A stretch of 64,000 nucleotides of DNA from Vanilla planifolia (lineage: Eukaryota; Streptophyta; Magnoliopsida; Asparagales; Orchidaceae), in NCBI GenBank assembly GCA_023846275.1, contig CM043874.1, positions 21,943,130-22,007,129 on the forward strand. The letters run 5' to 3'. The notes under the pieces were generated by a model that was given only the letters and a program-made list of their open reading frames with translations, did no database searches and was not told the DNA's origin. Below are positions 48,680 to 61,529 of the stretch, piece by piece (position 1 is the stretch's first letter; each line of letters starts with the position of its first letter). The translations under genes and the position numbers were made by a program.

Positions 48680-50675
48680 GATTTAGGATAAATTAAGAGA
48701 CTATGATGAATTCTTTAAGCATAAGATTACCTCTTAGGGAGATTTCGTTGCTTCATATAAGCCACAATTAAATCTATCTATGATGGGATTAACTTGATCT
48801 TTGTGGAATTTAAATTTTAAGATGGATACGACATAACAGTTGATAAGATCTCAAACTTTGATAGTGCATTTGTCGTTTGATTCACCATCTATGGAATATG
48901 GTCAATTTTGATGATGTCAAACTCCTTGAAACTTGAGAGGAGAGTTGTGGATATTTTTTAAGCACAAGGTCTTAGGTCTCAAATATTCCTCAAACTTGAT
49001 TTATGATAGATTGAGAATTGTTATTTATGAGTTGTCTTTTTCATTCCTAATATTAGAGCAAATCTTAGTCCAATGATGAAACCCTTATATTTTGCTATAT
49101 TGCTGGTAATGGTGAAGGAAATTTGAACAACTAGTTAGATGGTTACTCCTTCAAGGCTTGTTAATGAAATCCCAATGCCACTTTTGTGAATGCTAGAAGA
49201 TCCATCTAAATATGACCTAGATTAGAGTTACTCTCAAATCATAAAAGATAAAGAGAGATGTCATTGTGGATGATTTTGACTAAATCTTGTGCTCTAATTC
49301 TCATTAAGGCATGAAAGAGATGTTGAACCTTTGTGCTTCTTTATCGACCTATGAACTTATATAGTGATATTAGGGAATATAATTTAATTAAAGGAATTTA
49401 TCAACACAAAAATTTTACTCATGAAAATATGTCTAGAGCCTTCTTGATGACATTATGAGGAGAATATCATTTATTGATAGATAACATGACATGAATAACA
49501 TAATAAAACTGCCTTTGATCTTTGCTTTCTATTTGGATGAGGATAAAGCTAATTGCTTTCTCAAAAACAACTAGATAAAAGTACAAAGATTCTTGAAAGC
49601 ATAAGGTTGCAAATAATTAATGGAGAAGAAATATATGCTTTCAACTTTTGTAAGATTACCTCACATGCTTAAACATTTTTTCAAGATTTCGATTACCTTG
49701 GTGCACTATGCAAAAGTTTTTTAGCATGTTGCCAAATTGAGAAATAAATCAATCGATACTGGCAATATTGCCATTCATTGCACCTTGTGGGCTGATTTTT
49801 GGCATGGTATCTTGAGACAACTTCAAGGAATTTATTGCAATGCCCTTTTTAAAACCTAAAAAATCGATGAATGTTTCTAAGGAATCTCTAAAAGTACATT
49901 TTTTACAATTAAGTCTCAAGTTATTATACTAAAAGATTTCAAAAAATTTACTTTATCTTCATGATGATGTAATCAACATATTCCTTGACATTGTGACTTC
50001 TTTGGTTTGCAAAGAATCACTTGCATTTAAAGGCCAAATGACATGTTAGTATAATAAAAAATTCTAACATTTATGATAAAAATAGTTTTTTCTTCATGTT
50101 TTGCCATTTTAATTTGGTGGTACCTAAAGAATATGATAAGAAAGTTGATGTACCAATGAAAAATAGTTAATTCACATGAATGTCAATTAAAGATGGTAAG
50201 CACCTCTTAGCTATGCATTGTTGAGAAGCATAGTTTATTCTCCATTTAATGCTTGATCTTTTAACAAACATGACATTGGTAATCCACCTAGGTTATTGGA
50301 CTAGTTAGATTTTTTATCAAGAAATTTGTTAATCTCCCTTAGGATGACATCCCCTTCTTCATGGTTCAATGGTTATATAAATCATCAAATTGAAACAACT
50401 CCATAATTTACATTGAGTTTGTGTTTGACAATTTCTTAACCAAGACCAAACACAACTCATGGATTCCATGCAAACACATCAAATTAATTAGAAATGATTA
50501 ATAGGGTGGCATCCCTCTTGAATTCATTGAGTTTACTATAAATAAATGCATAAGCTTCTAATTTTCTTGAGAGGCTTACATTTTTACTAGCCACACCTAA
50601 CTTGAAAAATAGTTTTGTTCTTCTCTTAGTAGGCTCATTAAGAATATAAAATACAACAATAAAGAAATAATACAT
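48680..50675 (-). pseudogene. Tat-like Ty3/gypsy RT and RNase H relic
   Basis: Minus-strand order: the frame 50675-50484 ends KLNEFKRDATLLIISN and runs through a stop into FDVFAWNP (about 50459), the conserved start of Tat RT regions. Scattered RT pieces follow to KCTFRDSLETFIDFLGFKKG (about 49901-49830), then GAMNGNIASIDRFISQFGN (about 49785-49730), as in the T.RIAALNRFISR segment. The second, Tat-typical RNase H at about 49210-49015 shows SGIGISLTSLEGVTI, a stop, then ISFTITSNIAKYKGFIIGLR (family form N.EAEYEALI.GL). Many stops and frameshifts. Catalytic residues are partly lost (AEYE has become AKYK). LTRs were not identified. Confidence 0.82.
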
Positions 50676-52811
50676 GATGCATAATTAGTGTATAATATGA
50701 CAAATAATAAACAACTAGATTCTACATTTCTTATATGGTTTAATAATTGTTTCATTATACACTCTTTTTTGGGTCTAATTTTATCATATTATGTCACACT
50801 TTTCATAGCATTAACACTACTTAAACAATATTATATCTCATAATGGCATTAATGTCACTCTAGATTATATATACTTTATTATAACATCATCACCACTTAA
50901 GCTCATAACATAGCTCGATAACCCAAGGCTATATCTTACATTTGCATGACATCATAATCACCCATAACTATATTGCCTTATCATTTATATATATATATAT
51001 ATATATATAATGGAGGTAAGATATTTGCCTTATCACAAACTCAAATGATACAAATATTATGCTTATATAGAACAGTAAGCACATCCATCAATGGATGTAT
51101 AATTATCACACAAAATATTTCATATTGTACAACTTATAGTACTCATTTAATAACTTAATAGAATTTGAATGTTATAATATGAAATATAATCATACAAGTC
51201 TAACTTATACAAAATACAATTCTTGAAAAAAAAGCTATACATTTGTACTAAATAGGCTTCCAACACATATGATGTAAGTGTAAACTCAATTCTTATAGAT
51301 TAAATAATATTTATAATAGATGATACCTTATATGACCAACTTTGTACACTCACAAATAATTTAGTTGACAATCAATCATATATGATTCTGACACTAATTC
51401 ACTTTCAAGTATAATTAGAAGTTAGAGAATAGATCATCGAAGTACAATATTGACCATCATATTGTACAACCAGTAAGTAGTGAATATCATGGCTTGAATT
51501 GATATATTCTAAACCAAAGTTTTAAAAAATGAGACATGTGTAGGACTTAAAGTAACATGAAGAGATATTTAATAAAATCTTAATACACTTTTAGCAATAA
51601 TAATAATATCAAAATAATATTTAACAAATGAATGCATGTAATGCAATCCTAATTTTACCACATAAGTATTTAAAAAAAGAAACTGACTTGCTACAGAATT
51701 TGAAAATTGAGTCAAGCTTGAGCAAAATCGCAAATATTTCTTCGCACATATTTACAAGTGGTTTTCTCCATGAAGCATTTGATCAAATTCTTTAATTGAT
51801 TAGTCTTTATTTGATCTTGAGAATCATGATTTAAAATACACTTAAATAAAAAAATAAAAAATAAACACAATAATGTTATGCTCATCAAACAAGCGATGCA
51901 TAGCCAAGGGTTATCACATTCATACAAGTGTGATTACTTTATCAGCATATTGATTATTGAAGACTTACTCTATGTCATGTTATTTTTCATTATGTTGGTA
52001 TGATACCTCTTTCACCTAATACAATACCATTTTCATAAGAAGGCTTAGTTTGGGGCTTAGACCTCTAATAAGTAGCTGTGCTTAAGATCAATATGGTTCA
52101 CATATTGTAGGATATGACATGCTATGATTAGTGAAAGTAAGTTAATCTAAAACTCATTGTATTATATGCTTATGTATCATACAAAAAAATCCTAAGAGCT
52201 TAGAAATTGCACATGAAAGATTTATATTGTTCATTCATATATAATATCCTCATCATATAATTATGATTCATTATGTGATGAGAAATGAACTAGTCAAACA
52301 GATCTAATAGGTTAAATGATACGTTGATAGTTGTATTGTAATTATATGATCCCTTGAACTAGACAAGATTATTAGTTCAGAATAGTAACTAAAAACTAAT
52401 AACTAGCTTGATATGTTTTAATGAAAATTGATTTAACTATTAGAAGGATGTTTAAAGTCATTGGAGAGCTTGAAAGTATCTATATAAAGGGATCTAAACT
52501 TAGAAAAAAGGGAAATACTTACCTTTCTTATCTTTGTGAAAATACTACACATTGGAATCATCATTATTAAGTGAAGAAAAGATTAGACCCATAATTGCAT
52601 GTATTGATATCACCCTAATAAGCCTTATTTCTTGATTGAGTTAATTTGCATATTGTTTTTCCTTTGATCAACATTACATATCTTTTTATATTGCTTTGAT
52701 ATCACATTAATGTACCTCTTTCTTAATTATTCTTAGGTTATAGGATCATTATATTAAGCTTTATATTTGTTTTCCTTGTTTGATTATTAGGACCTTGTTT
52801 TTGCTTCTCTT
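50676..52811. other. AT-rich DNA; left part repeats the family at 54.95 kb
   Basis: 50690-51010 matches 54970-55370 in order (GTATAATATGA..AATAATRAA, TTTCTTATATRGTTTAATRATT, TTATGTCA, ACATCAT..CACCACTTA, GCTCATAA). It ends in an (AT)n tract in both places. I infer a truncated second copy of that LTR. 51010-52800 holds nothing recognisable. Confidence 0.5.
50986..51009. repeat. (AT)n microsatellite
   Basis: Uninterrupted AT run of about 24 bases. Confidence 0.9.
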
Positions 52812-53010
52812 TAGTGGTCTTTTGGCCAATTGTAAGGTCTTTTGGCTTAGTGATTTATAGAGTCCTTTGACATAATACCATAAGCTTTTCTAAGTTCATA
52901 TTATAGGTTTTTTAAGCTAGTGTTTTAGGCTTTTCTAAGTAGGTATTGTAAGGCTTTTTGACATAGTGCTTGTAGGGTCTATTGGTTTAGTGTTTAGTAT
53001 TTTATATAAC
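52812..53010 (+). repeat. Degenerate tandem repeat of about 24 bp
   Basis: Successive units such as TAAGTTCATATTATAGGTTT, AAGCTAGTGTTTTAGGCTTT, TAAGTAGGTATTGTAAGGCT, GACATAGTGCTTGTAGGGTC and GGTTTAGTGTTTAGTATTTT repeat with period 22-25. Two similar GGTCTTTTGGC units lie at 52827-52855. Confidence 0.7.
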
Positions 53011-54949
53011 TTTTTGACCAAAGATGGATGTAAATCTATTTTTGGATTAAATTTGTATTTTTATCTTATACTTTCATACAAAATGTTTTTGAAATTAAAC
53101 AAGATTTTGCAAAACTCATTATAAATGCAATTAAGAATTATCAAAAAATTTATATAATAATTTTTTTGTATTGTTTGAATTTGTAATTACATAATTCACA
53201 ATCTCAATTTCTTAACATAAAATAGAGATAAAATTAAGGCTAGAGAGACTAAATAAAGTATAATTAAAATAATATGGGTAGTACATTAATATATAATAAA
53301 GACATGTCATAAATTTTGTGTATAATTATAAGACAAGAAAGAAAAAAAGAGAACTGAACATTGGCTCATCTAACTTTTGAGTGAGACATGTGATACTTTT
53401 TATGTGTGCATATTCCTCTACATGTTTTGTTATTGTATTTTGTTTTCATGCATGTTGTATCTACAATGTTATATTCATATCAAGGATAATGTGTTATGTT
53501 AAATATTAAGTAGATACACGTGTCATGCAATTAGCTATAAACTTTTATGAGAAGTAAATATTTCTATGTTGACAAGTGCATGTATAAACATGAGGCATAC
53601 AAGTAAGTTATAAGATGGCCTAGTCCATACAAAGAGTTTAAGAAAACTCCATATTGAGAACCTTATTAGACAAGGATGATCCATCCATATGAGGGGTTTA
53701 AGAATTCCACAAGTTGATAAAATGATATTAATGTGTTCTTGAGGTAAATCCTGTGGGATGGAAGAGTGTCTTATTGATATGAAAAAGAAGTAAAATAAAT
53801 CTACTTAAAGTGTTAACTAAATAAAAATAATAAAATTTAGTAGTGAAATATATGTTATTATTATTATATGTGTAGATGATTATATTCTAATTATGACCTA
53901 GCATGTGATCTAATCTAAATGTTAACTTATTATGCATGTTATTATTGTTATTATTATTATTATTTTCTTATTAAACATGTGATAATTGGCTTAACTTATG
54001 TTTGGTACTCATAATTTTAGGTGTCTTGAATGGACAATAAATCACACAAGGATTAGGGGTGAGACATTTGTTGGCAATCGAAAGGAAAGAAATGTTATGT
54101 GAGTAATTTGTTATGAAATGTCTCATATAATTTTAGAAATTGTACCAATAAAAGATTGATAAAATAACTTTTATTTCACTATTAAAACATTTGAGTTTGT
54201 AAGTCTTAGCTAATACAATTTTTATTGTCAAGCATTTTCTTTGTAGGCTCATTAATTGAGAATAAAGATGTACATGTGAATTTTTATATTAGCATGTAAG
54301 CATGTCTTATTGTATGTATATGAAGTAAAAGAATGCAGTGTTAACAAGTGACCATAAGAGAGGCATCACACTTGATCTATTTTATTACATAGAAGATCTT
54401 CATGTAATATTCTTACAATATTTAAATTTCTATAAGAGAATATATAATAAACAACAATTATTATGACATAATGCCTTAATGCTAATAATATATTGACTTT
54501 TCCTTACATAACTGTCTACTCAACTCACATTAGCCTACAATAAGCATCTCGCTTTTATACTAAACTTGTGTTGTCTATCCCAAGTTTCCCTTAAGTATCA
54601 CATAAATTCAATACAAATATTAATCATCTACATACCAAAATTTTATTTAAAGTAGCTTAATGTATTTCTAACTATGTAACAAAATAATATTTCTACTTCT
54701 ACAAACTCACTAAAAGCAAAAAAATTAAAAGGAATAATAAAAATAAAAGTCATAAGCTATCTTTAATCACATACAATCATCATATGTTTTACACTATCTT
54801 ATTACATCTTCATTATATAATTAAATTTTAGATATTGATATGCATCTTAACAACCAAATCTCTTTTCACATTATTCCTTATGTGTTCTATGATATATACT
54901 ATTTATACCTACATATGTTGAGCAATATAAAAGACACAATGGGTTTACT
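53011..54949. other. No gene seen; AT-rich DNA
   Basis: Nothing recognisable apart from an (ATT)n stretch (about 53940-53966) and a two-copy similarity at 53615-53720 (CCATACAAAGAGTTTAAGAA and CCATATGAGGGGTTTAAGAA). Confidence 0.5.
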
Positions 54950-55363
54950 AATAATACAACATGAGATAATAGAGTAACATTAGGTATAATAAGTGCATAA
55001 TATGAAAAATAATGAATAATCATGTTATACAATATTTCTTATATAGTTTAATGATTATTTCATCATACATAATTGTTATAATATATTTTTCACTAAATTA
55101 TGTCATACCCCTCATGATATTAGCATTACTTAAGTTATTTCACATCCTATATTGACATCAATACTATTTTGCTCCATATATACCTCATCATGTTATCATC
55201 ACCACTTAGAGCTTATAATATATCTCCTCATGGTATCATAATCACCCAAGGCATATATCTTACCTCATCATAGCATCATCACTATTCCAATTTATATCTC
55301 CCTTTCTTGTGATATCATCACCACCTGAAGCTATTACCTTATCTCATCAAACCATATTATATT

Positions 55364-55452
<89 letters not shown>

Positions 55453-56729
55453 CATTACCTCTTATGATCTTCTAAATCAACATAGAAGATTTTATTAAAG
55501 TAATCCATAATAAATGATATCCAAAGTATGATATATAAAAGTAAGTGCTTAAACAATTACTTAATTGTTAGAGATTTGAATTTTCTGTTCATCTTTTTTT
55601 ATCTTCTTTTATTTTTACAATTTATACATATAACATATATTATATTTCTATTTATTTATAATTTACTTACCTATTTTATCTATTGCACTCATAGAAACAA
55701 ATAGAGCTATCATAAATAGGTCCTTTCTAGTAGACTGTTCATTGGCATCATCAAATCAACTAATCTCCATTATTAAATCATTTAATATACTTTTAATGCT
55801 CAGTATAATTCACCCTTAAGTTCTCATCATATCATTTGACCATCCATTAAATTGCTTGTTTCTCACAACCTCAGATTTCAACCACTTTGTTATATTGTCT
55901 TATTATTCCTTATTAGACTATTTGATCACTATTATACAACTACTGAACTATCTAATAAGCATCTAATAAAATAGTTTTTTCTCACTAGTGCTCTATTGAA
56001 CCATTTGATTGCTTGATTGGATCATTTGATAAAGATTTGGAGCTACATGTTTCTTTTTCCAAAATCATGTTTTTTTATATTTCAATCATCCAAGGCTTAA
56101 TTAACATCATAAAAACCTTTTGCATGCTTCACCATTCACTCTTAGCATTCAATTACATGCATAAAACTATCTCTTTCAAAAGTTGAATATTAGATTAAAA
56201 TAAGGGAAAAGACTAACCTTACTTGAAATTGAGTTCTCTTTGCATTACTTCCTCATAGATTAACCTTGAGCTCTTTTCCTCAATCCTTCTCCACTCATAA
56301 GAGAATCCTCTCCTTATGATCATTGGAAGCCTTATGGTCATGATTGCTTCTCATCTCCTCTTTTTTCCTTTTTTAATAGATGTCTAAGCCACATAAACTT
56401 TAATAAAAGGTTTTATTATGCCCTGTAATTAATTTATTCAAAGCATTATTCAATTTATAAACTTTAGTTCTTTATTAAATAGTCAATTCACATTTAATTT
56501 TAGTGAAATCAATTTTATTGTACTTTGAGCATCTTTCTCTACAAAGTTATATATTTTTTTCTCCCTCCTTTAGGAGTCATACATACACTATAATCATTTT
56601 AGCTTATTTATGAAAATACTTATTTTTATAATAAAAAATTTAAACTTTTTGAAGTTTGAAAATTTCAAATATAATACATTTAATTGTCTATATTATAAAA
56701 ATATGTATTTAAACTTTTGAGATGTCACA
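54950..56729 (-). mobile_element. Chromovirus-like LTR, minus strand
   Basis: The plus strand ends GAGATGTCACA, so the minus strand starts TGTGACATCTC, a classic start of plant chromovirus LTRs. Repeated CATCATCACCACTTA-type phrases (55195, 55240, 55310) at the far end parallel the three-copy repeat of other chromovirus LTRs. The left boundary is approximate, and no target duplication was confirmed. A partial copy lies at 50690-51010 and a fragment probably at 1-1998. Confidence 0.5.
55367..55450. repeat. Long (AT)n microsatellite (84 bp)
   Basis: 84 bases of uninterrupted alternating AT, the longest simple repeat in the window. Confidence 0.97.
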
Positions 56730-57720
56730 CAAGGTGAGAGTAAAAATGATTTCCATGAGTTATGCTATCATCTACTAAAACATCATAATGTTGGTGTTCA
56801 AATTCTATTGGGAGATATCAGTTGAGGCCCATTATTTGGGACAATTAACTAAGGTTGAGCATCCATAATTAAATTTAGAGTTACAAAAGACATTAGATTC
56901 TGGCACAAAGTGGTAAACGATGATGAAACCTTATTTCTTTTTAATATTTGTTTAATTGTTATGTTTCTTATAGACCATGCCAAAGAATGTTATAAAGTTT
57001 TTCAAGAAAAGTTATGCAGTGACATGTGTTTCAAATAAAATACACAGAACAAAAGAGGAAAAAACATATAAATAAGTAGAAAAATTATTGCAACAAAGCA
57101 AAACACTCCAAGATTGCTAACAAAAGTGGAGATACACAAATGTTAGAAGTAGTAAAAGATTAAAAATGTACTAAGAAGATCCTCTTGTACCTCCTTGTAA
57201 GGGTATCTGCTTAGTGACTGATTGCGTAAATGCTTGGAGGTGATTAGAGAGCTACTTGGAGATTGATAGAATTGAGATGATTGAAATAAATACAACATTA
57301 AGTTGTTTCACCTACTTTTATAAATAAGGATTTGAGAAATAAATTATACTTTATATAACTAAGAATAGGATTAAATATTTACCTAAACTATCAAAAAACT
57401 ATATCTTTTTTTGTTTGTATTATTTATTATTGCTTTACTCAATCACATATTTTACACATGTTTTAAAATAATATGAAGTTCAAAAAATCATAATTGACTA
57501 ATCTCTTAATGCTTGCCAATACTTCTATAATTATTATAGATTTAAATAAGAGTTTAAAAAATTATTCTAAGAGGATTTTTCTATTGTAGCTACTTATTGA
57601 AATAATTTTTTAACAATATTTTTTAAAATGAGCTTTGTATAATACCTCTTATTATTGGTCTCATAGAAAGAACATGATTCCATATCGAAGATTGCATGTC
57701 AGCCAATAGTGACATAATAT
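56730..57720. other. No gene seen; AT-rich DNA
   Basis: Nothing recognisable. It ends where composition changes at about 57725. Confidence 0.5.
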
Positions 57721-58072
57721 AATGAACGGCAATCAGGGTGCACTGTGGCCTACCACAACATCAACGGTTTCGTGATTGCGATACGAAGCCCCACCATTCT
57801 CGCGCTCCCCTTTAACCTTCTTCCTCTTTTTGCTTGCTTTAGCCTTCAGTTTTTCTCCTCTGCAACAGACTCTGCTTTGTCCGAGTTAAAAGATGCGCCT
57901 TTGGCTGCTTTCATCTTGGTTGCTGTACATCTACATGAGAAGGCGGATTTAGAAATGGGTTCCTCTTTCTTTACTTTCTGAGGAGGGGAATAGCCCGAAG
58001 GACACCAGCTTGACGCTTCCTTTGCTGCTTTCATGGAAAAAAGGTACTATTGATGTGCATTTGAAGTTTCGG
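57721..58072 (+). other. Candidate 5' exon of an unrecognised gene
   Basis: A sharp rise in GC with CpGs (ACGGTTTCGTGATTGCGATAC; CTCGCGCTCCCC) is followed by a C/T-rich leader-like tract, then donor-like sites AAG|GTACTA (58043/58044) and CGGG|TACG or GG|GTACGA (58072/58073). After these the sequence becomes T-rich and intron-like (TTTTTGTTTTTTCATTC). Short ATG-stop frames at 57893-57952 and 57955-57981 would be upstream ORFs. A 78-codon open frame (57745-57981) lacks an ATG. CCTTTGGCTGCTTTCAT at 57899 nearly repeats as CCTTTGCTGCTTTCAT at 58018. No downstream coding exon was recognised before 60.3 kb. Confidence 0.4.
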
Positions 58073-60299
58073 GTACGATTTTTGTTTTTTCATTCTTTTG
58101 CTTCTGTTTGTTTTTTGTGTTTGTATCTGATCTGTTCCTTCAGTTGCCCATGTTTTCAACTGGATGTTTCTTTTCTAATAAGCGTGTTTCAGTTTGTTTT
58201 GAAATTTTTGGTATTGGAATTTTAATATAATTTTGATGTTTTCAATTGAATTTTACGCGAGGAATTGTGGATTCAAAAGAGGATCACCTTTTTAGAAGAT
58301 TTAGATGTCAAAAGTGATCTTTTCTTTTTCTAAAGTTTCAATAAATTTGACATGGAAATTGTTCTGTTCAATGGATTGCTTTTTCTTAAAGAAATCTTTT
58401 GTGAGTGATGGTAGCACTCTTTTTGATCTGCTGATGCCAAAAGTTGAAGCTTGCTCAAGCCGAATATTGCTAATATTGCTTCTTTAGTTTCTATATTACT
58501 TTTTTAATGATCATAAGGATTTTGGTTTGAAGGTAATTTGAAGATCCAACTGATCTTATTATCTTTGGTTCATAAGCAACTCTTTTTTAGTGTTTAAGGT
58601 TCAACTATGTGTTAGAGTCAATCAAGGATGCTATTGTGGATGTCAAAGCTGATCTTTAACACGTGTGTAGGTGTCATTTCTGTGTATATGTGTATGAACA
58701 TTTCTTTGCTAAGACGGAACTGTAAATAGTTGGAGAAACACAGGGAAAACAAAACACACAAAAATGGGTAATGCACAAAACCTTTAAGGGAGTGAAAACA
58801 GCAGCTACAATTTACAAAAAGAGGGTTCTATTATCTCTTACAAGTTACAAAGGGACCTTGGCAGAACAATGAATCTCCTGCTAGGTAAAACTAAATATGA
58901 AAGAGAGAAAAGTGAGAAAAAACTAGTGAGAACAGAATTGAGAATAGGAGCATGCAAGAGCTTTAGTTTGCATGCAATACCCAGAATTAGATTGTCTGGT
59001 TAGAAATTGGTTAAAATAAGGGCAAGGGGAATGGAAATGATGAATTTAATAGGTCAAGGGGCAGTTGGAAAGCTGTGATAAGCTTGAAGTGTTACATATC
59101 AACCATAGATTATTCAATAATAAATGAGTTTTTAATGCTTTGGATTTTAAGGAGCTATGGAGGTAATGGTTGGTTGGCTAAGAGGAAGAGTTGGGTGAAG
59201 CGTTCGGTTGGAATTGGATTCTAATGTGGTTGGAGGGGCATAGATAGACATGATGAAAAGAGGCTAGGGCTAGGATTGGGCACGAAACCTATGTGGAATG
59301 AAGAATCCAACTGATTGGGTGGATAAACTTACCTTGGTGGAAGGATCAAACAAATTGATTAAAGAGTAGTAGAACTTTCCATGTCAAAAAATGTGATGGG
59401 AAGCTAGTCGATGTTAATGTTGACAAAGGAAGATAAGTGTCTTGCAACTACAGGAGGATGCAATTGAGTTAATAGAAGTCTCCTATTTTGCAACAATCCC
59501 AATTGTAATGGAAAGAGTTTAAAAGGAAGGGACGGGTGAAAGTCTCACTACCTTTGAAATGAAAAAACAAATTTAAGAGGGATCTTGTTCTAACTTTTCT
59601 TACTTCAAATATGTTTATTTTTTTCTTAAATCATTCTTCTAATTTGATTGGATTATTATAGGTTCTTTGATCATAAGTAATTAGCTATAACAACTTCTAT
59701 GAGATAATTGGTTTTAGTTATGAAGATGATTTAGAAAGTTGAATTTTTTAGATGGCTTTAATGGGTGTAATATGATGTTTAGGCCATTGAATTCATAAAC
59801 ATAAGTTATCTCTCTTTTATTATTTACCACTCTTAAATCATACAGTTATGGCCTCTTTAATAAGATTAATAGTTAATACAGCACACCAATTCTGCCTTCA
59901 TAGGCTTTATTTTCAAGGACAAGAAACATCTAGATGTGACTAGTAAGGAGGCGTGTTTCATTTTACTCTTATAAAATGGTTAAGATAAACTTTGGTGTTG
60001 CTCTTGAATGCACTTGTGGAGATTATATTCATGGCACTTTCCTTTGTCTTAATTTCTTATTGTTATAGGTCACAAAAGTTTGAACATATTCTTTTTTTTT
60101 TCTTGTTCTCAACTTCTTCTTGGGTCATCAATTGGCATCTCATGACATCTATGCACTTATCATCTATATCATATTACCCTTATGGTATGAATGGTATCAT
60201 CTTCTCTTCATATTTAGGTTCAAGTTGTTTTCTTTTTTAAGGTTTAGGATACCCTTAGATTGTAATGAAGAAGCTAAAATAAAAAAGAGAAATGAATGA
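58073..60299. other. Intron-like T-rich sequence then unassigned DNA
   Basis: 58073-58500 is T-rich and resembles a plant first intron. 58700-59600 is richer in G and A (long stretches of GGAAATGATG-like text) with no domain recognised. 59600-60240 is AT-rich, and the frame 59992-60240 (hydrophobic, 82 codons, non-ATG) is probably chance. Confidence 0.4.
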
Positions 60300-61110
60300 A
60301 GACGTGAAAATCAAAATGGGAAAAGGCTGCCTCTCCACAATTCTTACTGCTCTCCTTAAAGCAAAGATGCTACTGTGCTAAATGCTTCATTTGCACCTTG
60401 ACACCATAATGGCACAAGAATAAAGGGAGAAGAGGAAGTGCCTTTAGCTTAGAATAGCTATAAGAGAACCTCTTGAGCTCAATTGAGAGGACATTTGACT
60501 TGCTGTGACGTAGAGCTTCTTTCTTCTTTCTTAAAGTAACTTCCCAAGAACCTTAATTGGCAAAGGACTCCAGCCATGATTTTCTAGCTTGTAGGTTTTC
60601 TTTGCACTTGCCTTAGCATCTACTTTGCAATCTTAAAGCCCTCCTCTACTAAGGGACCTTGTTTCCCCTGCTTGATGCACCTTTTCTGCATAGGATTTAA
60701 TGTTGTTGTTTCCTTGAGGCCTCTCATTATCTGAGCTTCATAATGAGTTGCCCAAATGTTTTATAAGCTGCTTGAATGTTCTGTAAGCTGTTTGCAATCT
60801 CTTATAAGCTACGTGAATGTTTTATAAGTTATGCTTTTTAAGATGTTCAAAAATCTTTTCTTTGCCTATACTTTAAATAAAAGCTACTTAAAATCTTTTA
60901 CAATCTATTTAAAAGTTTCTTCTCTACCTAAACATCAAAAGTGAGTTTCTCAATAATTTTCTCTTATTTCTTATACCATATTTCTTGGTTATTCTTGACC
61001 ATGTGTCCCTTGCAAGATTTAACTCCTCTTTTTGTATTCTAACTGCTACTACATTTTCAATAAAAGTAAGCTTTTGTTAATCTCTTGAATCTCTTTTTTC
61101 TTGTCAACGT
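60300..61110 (+). mobile_element. Gypsy (Tat-like) LTR, 5' LTR relic
   Basis: C/T-rich sequence ends CTTGTCAACG immediately before a primer-site signature (61112-61131). It contains a short tandem repeat (60753-60837) of the kind seen in other gypsy LTRs here. The start is not defined. Confidence 0.5.
60753..60837 (+). repeat. About 21-bp tandem repeat (AATGTTTTATAAGCTGCTTG)
   Basis: Four consecutive units: AATGTTTTATAAGCTGCTTG, AATGTTCTGTAAGCTGTTTG, AATCTCTTATAAGCTACGTG and AATGTTTTATAAGTTATGCT. Seen directly. Confidence 0.92.
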
Positions 61111-61111
61111 T

Positions 61112-61131
61112 TTTGGCGCTATTTGTGGGAA
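61112..61131 (+). other. Gypsy primer-binding-site relic
   Basis: TTTGGCGCTATTTGTGGGAA differs at three positions, all explained by C-to-T or G-to-A changes, from the TTTGGCGCCGTCTGTGGGAA signature after 5' LTRs of many plant gypsy elements. It is the best preserved of three such sites in the window. Confidence 0.75.
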
Positions 61132-61148
61132 CAAATAGGCAAGCTGAA

Positions 61149-61460
61149 ATGGAGAATTAGGAGGGAATTATATCCATTCTTGAGGGAGAAGCACTTGATA
61201 GTTGTTGTCAAGAGGTAGTAGAGATTTTTTCACCTCTGTCTCAAATCTTGCAAGCCTCAAAATCTTCTCCTTCATCTACTAGTAATCCTTTTTATTTATT
61301 TCAACGACAGATGAAATACTTTACTAATTTCCTCTCCATTCTCCTTACACTTATGGGGGAGTAGATCAGGACTAGTTTTGTCGCTTTAGCAAGGAAGGTT
61401 GTGCTAAGCATCTTTCCTTTTAGCAATGAGCTACTTGAAGCTCTCCCTATTACATCCTAA
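61149..61460 (+). pseudogene. Start of gypsy gag, broken
   Basis: ATG at 61149 lies 18 bases after the primer-site relic. The frame reads MEN, a stop at the fourth codon, then about 68 open codons rich in Ser/Leu/Phe (SSPSSTSNPFYLF) to another stop near 61364. The sequence gives way by about 61530 to an inverted SIRE-like LTR, which probably interrupted it. Confidence 0.55.
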
Positions 61461-61529
61461 TCTCACTTTACTTTCAAAACTTATTTATTATATATCACAT
61501 TACAACATCATCTTATCAATAACTTGAAA

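Noticed and set aside
59992-60240. 82-codon hydrophobic frame
   Set aside because: No ATG start, T-rich composition gives Phe/Leu/Ser by chance, no splice context.
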